From positions 1 through 64,000 of the forward strand of contig CAJFUA010000065.1 in NCBI GenBank assembly GCA_904420085.1: a DNA stretch of 64,000 bases, read 5' to 3'. Position 1 is the first letter of the stretch. Each line of letters starts with the position of its first letter. A program made the translations under genes and the position numbers. Origin of the DNA: an uncultured Eubacterium sp. Lineage in GTDB: Bacteria; Bacillota; Clostridia; Lachnospirales; Lachnospiraceae. Below the pieces are notes generated by a model. The model made no database searches. It worked only from the letters and a program-made list of their open reading frames with translations, and was not told the DNA's origin. Below, piece after piece: positions 28,319 through 37,257 of the stretch.

Positions 28319-29155
28319 CTAATAATCTGCATACAGCACATGATTCTCCAAATATTTCAGCACCCAGAAAGGATTCACGCTTAACTCATCATAGTGTTCT
28401 GTCTGAATGTAGATACCAAAATGCAAATGTACATCAAATTTCCCTTTTGTTCCCTCTTCCCCGTATCCGGTATCTCCCATATAACCTAAAAGTGTCCCCG
28501 CTTTGATGCTGTCTCCTTTTTTAATATTGGTGTAGGAGGACAGATGGGCGTAATAAAAATATCCGTCATGATTACTCCGGATACCTACCCGGTATCCTCC
28601 TTTTGGCAGCCAGCCAATGTTTTCTATCACACCGTCTGTTACACTGACAATGGGATAATATCCGCTGACATTTTTTTCTGCCATAATATCACAGCCTTCA
28701 TGTTTATAAGCACCGTTAAAATTTCTATCTGCGCCAAAACTGTTATCATATCCCACCCAGTCGCTGCCCACTTTACTTTTTGCCACCGGAAAATATTTTA
28801 AATCGTTAAAGATTGCGGCAAATCCCTGGGAAACTTTCTGATAATCATCATTACAAAACTGAATATAAGCTTTTTCCTCCTGCTTTATATTTTTCCCCCG
28901 AAATTTTAACCGGTTTAAATGACCGTCGGATCCCAGATAATTAACTGTCAGTATTTTTGCAAAATCATAATTCCGATTTTCCGCAATCTGTTTGGATTCT
29001 GACAATACGCTGTCCTTTATATTTAAATTTCTAAATTCCATTGTCTCAACCAGATTTTCCTTAATATGATAAGAACTGCAAATCACATAATCTGTTAATT
29101 CGGCACAGATAATTCCAAAAATAAAAATCATCACCACATAATAATATTTCTTCAT
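28319..29155 (-). CDS. M23 family metallopeptidase (LytM-like)
   Basis: TM N-term; HEGCDIMAEKN..GYRVGIRSNHDGYFYYAHLSSY..KFDVHLHFGIY; start trimmed to MKKYYY because upstream codons lie in a terminator hairpin. Confidence 0.9.
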   Translation of the reverse strand: MKKYYYVVMIFIFGIICAELTDYVICSSYHIKENLVETMEFRNLNIKDSVLSESKQIAENRNYDFAKILTVNYLGSDGHLNRLKFRGKNIKQEEKAYIQFCNDDYQKVSQGFAAIFNDLKYFPVAKSKVGSDWVGYDNSFGADRNFNGAYKHEGCDIMAEKNVSGYYPIVSVTDGVIENIGWLPKGGYRVGIRSNHDGYFYYAHLSSYTNIKKGDSIKAGTLLGYMGDTGYGEEGTKGKFDVHLHFGIYIQTEHYDELSVNPFWVLKYLENHVLYADY

Positions 29156-29161
29156 AAAAAT

Positions 29162-29197
29162 ACGCCTGCACATATTATTACTAATATATGCAGGCGA
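29162..29197 (-). terminator. Intrinsic terminator after the ABC exporter operon
   Basis: CGCCTGCATATATTAGTAATAATATGTGCAGGCG followed by TATTTTT on the minus strand. Confidence 0.8.
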
Positions 29198-29204
29198 AAC
29201 GCTC

Positions 29205-31124
29205 TTAATTACTGCTTCCGGTCTGAAGTCTGTAATAAGTTCCTTTCTCTTCCATTAATTCATCATGGCTTCCCCGCTCTATAATTCGTCCCTGTTCCAT
29301 AACCATAATACAGTCACTGTTCTTTATGGTAGAAAGTCTGTGGGCGATAACAAAAGTGGTTCTTCCTTTCATCAATGCATCCATGCCTTCCTGAACTATA
29401 CGCTCCGTTCTGGTATCAATGCTGGACGTGGCTTCGTCAAGAATTAATGCCGGAGGGTTTGCAACCGCTGCTCTTGCAATGGCAAGAAGCTGCCGCTGTC
29501 CCTGAGACAGATTTCCACCGTCCCCTGTCAGCATGGTATTGTATCCGTTTGGAAGCCTTTTAATAAAACTGTCCGCATTGGCGAGTTTTGCCGCTGCGAT
29601 AACTTCTTCTTCTGTGGCATCTAATTTGCCATAACGGATATTGTCCATGACAGTACCTGTAAATAAGTGGGTATCCTGAAGAACAATGCCCAAAGAACGC
29701 CTTAAATCTGCTTTCTTGATTTTGTTAATATTAATGCCGTCATAACGGATTTTTCCATCCTGAATATCATAAAATCTGTTAATCAGATTTGTAATGGTGG
29801 TTTTACCTGCTCCGGTAGAACCTACAAAAGCCAGTTTCTGTCCCGGATTTGCATACAGTTTCACATCATGTAAAACAATCTTTTCATTGGTATAACCGAA
29901 ATCCACACCGTCAAAGACGATTTCACCTTTCATCGGCGTATAAGTGGTCGTATCGTCGGCTTTGTGGTAGTGTTTCCATGCCCACATTCCGGTTCTCTCT
30001 TTACATTCCACAATCTGACCGTTTTCATTTTTACAGCGGACCAGAGTTACATATCCCTCATCGACTTCCGGCTCTTCTGCCAACAGTTTAAAGATTCTTT
30101 CCGCACCGGCCAATGCCATTACAATACTGTTCATCTGCATGGTCACCTGGTTAATCGGCTGTGCAAACTGTTTATTGTAAGTCAGGAAACTTACCAGTGC
30201 ACCCGGTGTCAGGGAAAATCCCAAAAAGCCATTGATTGCAATAACTGCACCGAAACATGCACAAAGCACATAACTCAAGTTTCCAAGCTGGGCATTACAC
30301 GGTCCCATCACATTGGCAAATTTATTCGCATTGTATGCGGAATGACATAATTTACTGTTTATCTCATCAAATTCTGCCATTGCCTGTTCTTCATGGCAGA
30401 ACACTTTTACCACTTTCTGCCCGGTCATCATTTCCTCAATATAACCGTTTACCTGTCCGATATCCTCCTGTTGCGCCAAAAAGAATTTACCGGAAAGGGA
30501 TGTCAGTTTCTTTGACCCCATAATAATTACAAATATCATAAAAATTGTGACAACTGTAAGAGGAACACTTAACCGTAACATTGCGGCGAAAACGCTGACA
30601 ACCGTAATGACGCTGTTGATGATTTGCGGCAGGGACTGACTTACCATCTGTCTTAACGTATCAATATCATTGGTATACATAGACATGATATCACCATGAG
30701 AATGGGTATCAAAATATTTAATCGGCAGAGACTGCATATGATTAAACATTTCTTCCCTCAAATCTTTCAATACACCCTGTGTGACAAAAACCATGATTTC
30801 AGCCTGGGCAAAAGCTGCTAAGATGCCCATTCCATAAAATACGGCAACTTTTCCCATAGCTCCCAGTAACGGCGCAAAATCCGTACTGCCCTGAGCAATC
30901 ATAGGGAGAATATACTCATCAATCAGTGCTTTCATAAACCATGTTCCCTGAACATTGGCAAACACACTGCCTACAATACAAATTAAAACAATAATCAGAT
31001 GAGGGGCATATCGTTTTCCCATAAACTTTATAATCTGACTTAATATCTTAAATGGATGCTCAATTTTTTGTGTCGGACCCATATTTCTGCGGCCCGGACC
31101 TTTGATTGTTCTTGCCTGTGCCAT
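29205..31124 (-). CDS. ABC exporter, fused TMD-NBD (half-transporter B)
   Basis: Walker A GSTGAGKTT, LSQGQRQLLAIARA, Walker B ALILDEATSSID. Confidence 0.96.
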   Translation of the reverse strand: MAQARTIKGPGRRNMGPTQKIEHPFKILSQIIKFMGKRYAPHLIIVLICIVGSVFANVQGTWFMKALIDEYILPMIAQGSTDFAPLLGAMGKVAVFYGMGILAAFAQAEIMVFVTQGVLKDLREEMFNHMQSLPIKYFDTHSHGDIMSMYTNDIDTLRQMVSQSLPQIINSVITVVSVFAAMLRLSVPLTVVTIFMIFVIIMGSKKLTSLSGKFFLAQQEDIGQVNGYIEEMMTGQKVVKVFCHEEQAMAEFDEINSKLCHSAYNANKFANVMGPCNAQLGNLSYVLCACFGAVIAINGFLGFSLTPGALVSFLTYNKQFAQPINQVTMQMNSIVMALAGAERIFKLLAEEPEVDEGYVTLVRCKNENGQIVECKERTGMWAWKHYHKADDTTTYTPMKGEIVFDGVDFGYTNEKIVLHDVKLYANPGQKLAFVGSTGAGKTTITNLINRFYDIQDGKIRYDGININKIKKADLRRSLGIVLQDTHLFTGTVMDNIRYGKLDATEEEVIAAAKLANADSFIKRLPNGYNTMLTGDGGNLSQGQRQLLAIARAAVANPPALILDEATSSIDTRTERIVQEGMDALMKGRTTFVIAHRLSTIKNSDCIMVMEQGRIIERGSHDELMEEKGTYYRLQTGSSN

Positions 31125-32911
31125 TATGCCTCACCTCCATCATTGTCAAAATCAGCATTATCATTGGTCTGTTGTAAATATACTTCACGATATATTTCAT
31201 TATTTTCTTTCAGGTATTCGTGGGTGCCGATTTCATTAATTTTACCGTCATCCATGACAATAATTCTGTCGGCATCCTGCACAGAAGAAATACGCTGTGC
31301 AATAATGATTTTGGTCGTCTCCGGAATTTCTTCCCGGAATGCTTTCCTGATTTTTGCATCCGTCACCGTGTCTACTGCACTGGTGGAGTCATCCAAAATT
31401 AAAATTTTTGGTTTCTTCAATAATGCCCTTGCGATACACAGACGCTGCTTCTGTCCGCCGGAAACATTGGAACCTCCCTGTTCAATATAAGTCTCATATT
31501 TATCAGGCATTCTCTCAATGAATTCATCAGCACATGCCAGTTTACATGCACGTATGCATTCTTCTTCCGTGGCATCCGGATCGCCCCAGCGCAGGTTCTC
31601 CAGAATGGTTCCTGAGAATAGTACATTGTTCTGAAGTACAACGCTTACTTCCTGTCTCACAGTCTCCAAATCATAGGTTCTTACATCTTTCCCGCCAATA
31701 CGGATATAGCTCTCTTCTCCTTCCTTTTCAGGTTCTTCTATATCATAGAGGCGGCTGATCAGATTGACAAAACTGGACTTTGCACTTCCGGTACCACCGA
31801 TAATACCGATGGTCTCTCCGGATTTGATTTGAATATTAACATTTTCCAGAATCGGTTTCTCGCTGTTTTTGTTGTATCTGAAATTTACGTTTTTAAACTC
31901 AATACTTCCATCCGGCACATCGAAATCCGGATTTTCCGGATTGGTAATGTCCGCTTTTTCTTCTAATACTTCTGCGATACGTCTCGCACTTGCCATGGAC
32001 ATGGTAATCATCACAAATACCATAGACAGCATCATCAAACTCATCAGAATGTTCATACAGTAAGCCAGAAGCGAGGTCAGATTACCTGTCGTTAATCCCA
32101 TAACCGGATTGTTACCACTGGCCACAATCATGTTGGCTCCCAGCCAGCTGATCAGCAGAATACATGTATATACAGTGGTCATCATGACCGGTGCATTCAA
32201 AGATACAATTCCTTCCGCTTTTACGAACATCTTATAGATATTGTGGCTTGCCTTTCCAAATTTACTTTTTTCAAAATCTTCTCTGACATAGGCTTTTACC
32301 ACACGCATAGCGGTAACATTTTCCTGAACACTTTCATTCATGGCGTCATAGCGTTTAAAAACCTGATTGAAATATTTAAATGAAAAGAAAATAATTATGG
32401 CACAGATACATCCAAGAATGATTACCGCAATCAGATAAATGGTTGCCAGTCTTGGGGAAACCGTAAATGCCATAATCATCGCCACAATCAGGCTAAAAGG
32501 GGCCCGTACTGCCATTCGCAAAATCATCTGGTAAGCATTTTGCATATTGGTTACATCCGTCGTCAGTCTGGTTACCAGTCCGGCGGTACTGAACTTATCA
32601 ATATTGGAAAAACTGAATGTCTGAATATTATCAAACATGGCTTTTCTAAGATTTTTTGCAAATCCGGTGGAAGCCTTTGCGCCAAAGACGCCTCCCATCC
32701 ATCCGAAAATTAATCCTGCAATCGCAAGCAGCAGCATAATTCCGGCTGTCTTATATATTTCTGCCAAATCACCGGTTCCGATGGAATCAATAATTGTGGC
32801 CATCAGTAATGGAATAAAATTTTCTACGATAACTTCACCTAACATACCGACAGGCGTCAGTATAGAAGCTGCTGTATATCCTTTAATATGTTTTCCTAAT
32901 GTTTTAATCAT
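31124..32911 (-). CDS. ABC exporter, fused TMD-NBD (half-transporter A, atypical NBD)
   Basis: GGTGSAKSSFVN, VSGGQKQRLCIARALLKKPKILILDDSTSAVD; 1-bp overlap with partner. Confidence 0.96.
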   Translation of the reverse strand: MIKTLGKHIKGYTAASILTPVGMLGEVIVENFIPLLMATIIDSIGTGDLAEIYKTAGIMLLLAIAGLIFGWMGGVFGAKASTGFAKNLRKAMFDNIQTFSFSNIDKFSTAGLVTRLTTDVTNMQNAYQMILRMAVRAPFSLIVAMIMAFTVSPRLATIYLIAVIILGCICAIIIFFSFKYFNQVFKRYDAMNESVQENVTAMRVVKAYVREDFEKSKFGKASHNIYKMFVKAEGIVSLNAPVMMTTVYTCILLISWLGANMIVASGNNPVMGLTTGNLTSLLAYCMNILMSLMMLSMVFVMITMSMASARRIAEVLEEKADITNPENPDFDVPDGSIEFKNVNFRYNKNSEKPILENVNIQIKSGETIGIIGGTGSAKSSFVNLISRLYDIEEPEKEGEESYIRIGGKDVRTYDLETVRQEVSVVLQNNVLFSGTILENLRWGDPDATEEECIRACKLACADEFIERMPDKYETYIEQGGSNVSGGQKQRLCIARALLKKPKILILDDSTSAVDTVTDAKIRKAFREEIPETTKIIIAQRISSVQDADRIIVMDDGKINEIGTHEYLKENNEIYREVYLQQTNDNADFDNDGGEA

Positions 32912-33398
32912 TTCTCTGTCTCCTTTCTATTGTTCTTTCCTCATTAAAACATTCCATAACTTTGTCTGATATTTCACTGTCTGTCAACAGATTATGATAC
33001 AGCCTATCCAAATAATTGCAAAGCTGTTCTATTTCCTTGTCTGTAAAATCTTTGATTAAAAGCGACTCCGTTTTTTCTCTATTCGCATTCATCTGTTCCT
33101 TTAACCGACGGGCTTTGGAAGTGAGATAAATATTTCTATATTTTTTATTTTGTTCATCCACTCTGATATCTATGAATCCTTTTTCTTTTAATCTGGCAAG
33201 AATCCCCGACATTGTGGAATGCTTGACACCAAATTCTTCAGACAGTATTTTCTGTGTAATCTTTTCATCTCCATATCGGAAAAGATATGTCAGAACATGC
33301 ATCTGTGAGACAGTTATATCCAACTGTTTCAAATTGTGATTCATGTGCAATTTGATAAGTTGATGTATTTTCCTGATTTTAAATCCTAAATGTTCCAT
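32904..33398 (-). CDS. MarR family transcriptional regulator
   Basis: wHTH (TQKILSEEFGVKHSTMSGILARLKEKGFI); start trimmed to MEHLGFKIRK. Confidence 0.93.
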   Translation of the reverse strand: MEHLGFKIRKIHQLIKLHMNHNLKQLDITVSQMHVLTYLFRYGDEKITQKILSEEFGVKHSTMSGILARLKEKGFIDIRVDEQNKKYRNIYLTSKARRLKEQMNANREKTESLLIKDFTDKEIEQLCNYLDRLYHNLLTDSEISDKVMECFNEERTIERRQRND

Positions 33399-33466
33399 TT
33401 TCCCTCCTTTCGCATTTTTATTTATATGCAAATGAAAATAATGTAATTTTTCCAAAAAAAGAAAGC

Positions 33467-33494
33467 TATGATATGTAGCATGCTACACATCATA
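33467..33494. promoter_or_regulatory. Probable MarR operator, 28-bp palindrome TATGATATGTAGCATGCTACACATCATA
   Basis: Near-perfect (one mismatched pair) palindrome overlapping the -10 of the marR promoter. Confidence 0.75.
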
Positions 33495-33517
33495 ACTCGA
33501 TTAAAAATTTTAGTCAA
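33489..33517 (-). promoter_or_regulatory. marR-ABC operon promoter: TTGACT -17 bp- TATGAT
   Basis: Complement of 33512-33517 and 33489-33494. Confidence 0.7.
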
Positions 33518-33551
33518 TACTAATATTTATTTTTAACAAACTTTTAACAAA

Positions 33552-34130
33552 TTAGCAAAAGGCTTTCTGAAGAATCATATCAATTTGTTCTTTTGTGTCA
33601 TTTTCCGACCCGCTGTTATCTATGTATTCATCAGCAAAACGATTGCATTCCTCATCGGAAGGCTGACTGTTCATAATGCTGACAGACTTCTCTCTGGAAT
33701 ACCCTCTGCCAATGGAAAGTCTTTTTATACGGGTCTCAAAATCGCAGTATATGAACCAGAGTTCATCACAGCAGGATTCCAGACCGGAACCTAATAAAAT
33801 TGCCGATTCAACGACAATCAGGTCTTTTTCCGATTTTTCTACCCTGCTGTGTATCTCATTGATTGTTCCCGGATGTGTGATTTCATTCAGCCTGATAAGT
33901 TTCTCCCTGTCTTTGAAAACAAGACCTGCCAGTTTCTCTCGGTCAATGTTTCCATTGACCGACACGTGAGGAAAAGCTTCAACAATTTCATCGTAAACTT
34001 TATTTCCCGGATTCATTAATTCTTTTGCCACTTTATCCGCTTCAATAATATCGGCATCATATGTCTTTTTTAAATAATCCATAACCGTCGACTTTCCACA
34101 GCCGACGCCTCCCATCAGTCCAATAACCAT
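33552..34130 (-). CDS. coaE: Dephospho-CoA kinase
   Basis: GLMGGVGCGKSTVMDYL; synteny with polA. Confidence 0.95.
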   Translation of the reverse strand: MVIGLMGGVGCGKSTVMDYLKKTYDADIIEADKVAKELMNPGNKVYDEIVEAFPHVSVNGNIDREKLAGLVFKDREKLIRLNEITHPGTINEIHSRVEKSEKDLIVVESAILLGSGLESCCDELWFIYCDFETRIKRLSIGRGYSREKSVSIMNSQPSDEECNRFADEYIDNSGSENDTKEQIDMILQKAFC

Positions 34131-34144
34131 AATTTTCTCCCTGT

Positions 34145-36790
34145 TTAATGGGCTTCATCCCAATTGTTTCCCGTTTCCACTTCCACCTCCAAAGGTACAT
34201 GAAGTTTTGCGGCAGAAGACATCTCTTTCTTTAATATCTCTGTAACAGTCTCCAATTCTTCTTTTTTTGTTTCAATCAGCAGTTCATCATGCACCTGAAG
34301 AACAATTCTTGACTGGAGATGATTTTTCTTAATTGCTCTTGCTACATTAACCATGGCAATTTTCATAATATCCGCAGCTGTTCCCTGAATCGGAGCGTTC
34401 ATCGCCACACGCTCCCCAAACTGTCTCTGCATAAAATTGGATACATTTATCTCAGGAATCGGTCTTCTTCTTCCAAACATGGTAACGGAATATCCTTTTT
34501 CCTTAGCACTTTTTACGGAATTATCCAAATATTCTTTGATTCCCGGATAACTTTCAAAATAATTATGAATATATGTCTCCGCTTCTTTTTTACTGATGGA
34601 TAAATCCTGACTCAGCCCAAAGGAACTGATTCCATATACAATGCCAAAATTCACGGCTTTTGCGTTGCTTCTCTGTGTCTTTGTAACCTGTTCCACAGGC
34701 ACGCCAAAAACCAGTGATGCCGTAGCCGTATGGATATCTTTAGAATCTTTATAAGCTTCAATAAGATTTTTATCATCCGACATATGTGCCAGAATTCTCA
34801 GTTCAATCTGGGAATAATCCGCATCGGCAAAAACATAACCCTCTTTCGGAATAAATACTTTTCTAAGCTGTCTTCCAATCTCTGTTCGAATAGGAATGTT
34901 CTGCAGGTTTGGCTCCGTGCTGCTGATACGGCCTGTGGCCGTAATAGTCTGATGGAACTTTCCATAAATTCTGCCATCATTCTGGATAAATACTGCCAGA
35001 CCGTCTGCGTATGTGGATTTTAGTTTTGTCAGCTGCCTGTATTCCAGTACATCTCTTACAAATGGATAATCCGGCTCCAATTTCTCCAGAACGGAAGCTG
35101 AGGTGGAATATCCGGTCTTTGTCTTTTTGCCTCCCGGCAGTTTCATCTCACCAAATAAAATTTCTCCCAACTGTTTTGGTGAATTGATATTAAAAGTATG
35201 TCCCGCTTTTTCGTAGATTTGCTTTTCCAAAGATTGAATCTGGACAGCCAGCTGCTTTCCATATTCCTTTAATGCTTTTCCATCCACTTGGATTCCACAC
35301 TGTTCCATATCATATAAAGCATACATCAATGGTTTTTCAATCTGATAGTAAATATCTGTCATTTCCATTTCTTTCAGTTTCTTCATCATTTTCTCATGGA
35401 CTTTGAAAAAAATGTAGGCATTATAGCAGGCATATCTTTCTGCATTTTTTAAAATTTCCACGGAAGGCGTCTCTCCCTTTTTTGTTTTAGGAAAGATTTC
35501 CTCATAAGTCGGAACATTTTCTCCCAGATAATCTCTTGCAAAATCATCATAGTTATAAGTATGTGCCGTCGGATTTATCAGATAGGCCGTCAATTCCAAA
35601 TCTTCCAGCCCCGTAAACTCTTTTTCGGAATCATATGCACCAAAAAAATCATTATTTTCTTTCACTTGAACTGTATATATATTTGAAAACTTCGCCAGCT
35701 GACTGACTTTTTCTTTCAGATAATTTTCTGTAATAAAGCCCTGCACCGGTACATAGATTGCTTTTTCTTCATCAGAACAAAGTCCTATGCCACGGAACTG
35801 TTGCTCCCTAAAAATAAACAGACCGATTGGTTCATCACCATGCTCCAACCGATGGAACAGATTTTCTACTTCCGTAAAATCAGAGATGGTTTCAAACCTT
35901 TCTTCCACATCCTTGGAAGCGGAAACATTGGTAAAGCGTGAAATCATACTTTTTAATTCCAGTTTTTTTATGATATCCAGCGCCTCCCGGGTATAAATAT
36001 CCGGCATGGCACATTGTGCAGGAGAAATATCAATTGGAGAATCAAGCTGTATGGTGGCAAGTTTTTTGCTCATCTGCGCCATATCGTAGTGGGCTGCAAA
36101 TGCATTTTTATTTCTTGTATTAGCAATCTTATCTGCATTCTCATATGCATTTTCAATCGAGCCAAATTCAGAAATAATGGCAGTAGCTCCCTTTTCCCCA
36201 ATCCCCGGCACACCCGGAATATTGTCGGAAGAATCTCCCATTAATGCCTTGACGTCAATAAATTCTTTCGGCGTAACTTTATATAATTCTTTTACCTGCT
36301 TCGGACCATACCTCTCTACAATCGTCTGTCCTTTTTTTGTTTTCGGTATACATACAGTGATTTTGTCTGTAACCAACTGAAGTAAATCCCTGTCACCGGA
36401 ATATATGCATACTTCAAATCCATCACGCTCTCCTCTGCCGGACATGGTTCCAATAATATCGTCGGCTTCATATCCCGGAAGTTCCATAATGGTAATATGC
36501 ATCTTAGATAAAAGCTCTTTAATGACCGGGACCTGTTCTCTCAATTCCGGCTGCATCGGTTTTCTTGTACCTTTGTATTCCTGAAACATCTCATGCCGGA
36601 ATGTAGGCTGATGAACATCAAATGCCACCCCCATATGGGTGGGCTGTTCATCATCTATCATTTTGAACATCATATTCAAAAAACCAAACACGGCATTTGT
36701 ATGAAGTCCTTCTGCGTTGGCAAACAAAGGTACTCCATAAAACGCTCTGTTTAAGATACTATGTCCGTCGATTAATAATAATTTGTCCAT
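34145..36790 (-). CDS. polA: DNA polymerase I
   Basis: 5'-3' exonuclease N-term, DNA pol A motifs (DADYSQIELRILAHMS, QVHDELLIE). Confidence 0.98.
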   Translation of the reverse strand: MDKLLLIDGHSILNRAFYGVPLFANAEGLHTNAVFGFLNMMFKMIDDEQPTHMGVAFDVHQPTFRHEMFQEYKGTRKPMQPELREQVPVIKELLSKMHITIMELPGYEADDIIGTMSGRGERDGFEVCIYSGDRDLLQLVTDKITVCIPKTKKGQTIVERYGPKQVKELYKVTPKEFIDVKALMGDSSDNIPGVPGIGEKGATAIISEFGSIENAYENADKIANTRNKNAFAAHYDMAQMSKKLATIQLDSPIDISPAQCAMPDIYTREALDIIKKLELKSMISRFTNVSASKDVEERFETISDFTEVENLFHRLEHGDEPIGLFIFREQQFRGIGLCSDEEKAIYVPVQGFITENYLKEKVSQLAKFSNIYTVQVKENNDFFGAYDSEKEFTGLEDLELTAYLINPTAHTYNYDDFARDYLGENVPTYEEIFPKTKKGETPSVEILKNAERYACYNAYIFFKVHEKMMKKLKEMEMTDIYYQIEKPLMYALYDMEQCGIQVDGKALKEYGKQLAVQIQSLEKQIYEKAGHTFNINSPKQLGEILFGEMKLPGGKKTKTGYSTSASVLEKLEPDYPFVRDVLEYRQLTKLKSTYADGLAVFIQNDGRIYGKFHQTITATGRISSTEPNLQNIPIRTEIGRQLRKVFIPKEGYVFADADYSQIELRILAHMSDDKNLIEAYKDSKDIHTATASLVFGVPVEQVTKTQRSNAKAVNFGIVYGISSFGLSQDLSISKKEAETYIHNYFESYPGIKEYLDNSVKSAKEKGYSVTMFGRRRPIPEINVSNFMQRQFGERVAMNAPIQGTAADIMKIAMVNVARAIKKNHLQSRIVLQVHDELLIETKKEELETVTEILKKEMSSAAKLHVPLEVEVETGNNWDEAH

Positions 36791-36816
36791 TCTCCTAAGG
36801 CTCTACCTTTCTCTGA

Positions 36817-37161
36817 TTATATATTGATTGCTCCCACATAAAATGCGAGGGCAACAAAAACGCCTGCCAGGATAATAAGAAAGATTCTTCCTATCTGTTT
36901 CATAATCTTTTCTTTCTTAAAATAGTCAGAGTAATATTGGAAAATATACTCCAGTTCCTCTTTGGCTGTCATCGGTTCATCCGTTTCCACTGGAGACTGC
37001 ACTTCCTCCAGACCTCTATGAATCGTATAGTAAAGTTCTAATTCTTCCCTGCATTCCTCACACTCCTTTGAGTGGAGCAGAAATTCTTCTAAATCTTCAG
37101 AATATTCAATCTTATCAAAAATAAAATCTCTGATCTGTTTTTGGAACAACTCACAATTCAT
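36817..37161 (-). CDS. Zinc-finger (zf-HC2) membrane protein, anti-sigma-like
   Basis: HSKECEEC motif and single C-terminal TM. Confidence 0.7.
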   Translation of the reverse strand: MNCELFQKQIRDFIFDKIEYSEDLEEFLLHSKECEECREELELYYTIHRGLEEVQSPVETDEPMTAKEELEYIFQYYSDYFKKEKIMKQIGRIFLIILAGVFVALAFYVGAINI

Positions 37162-37257
37162 AATAAACCTCTGTCGTTTTATTTAACTCCTTAATTATAC
37201 AGTTAATCAGACATAGTTACAATTATTTTTTGTGTATTTTATTCTGTCACTCCAAAT

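Noticed and set aside
29205-32911. Possible gene duplication artefact of the two ABC genes
   Set aside because: The two proteins are divergent and complementary, typical of heterodimeric exporters (one with an altered GGTGSAKSS Walker A), not a recent duplication.
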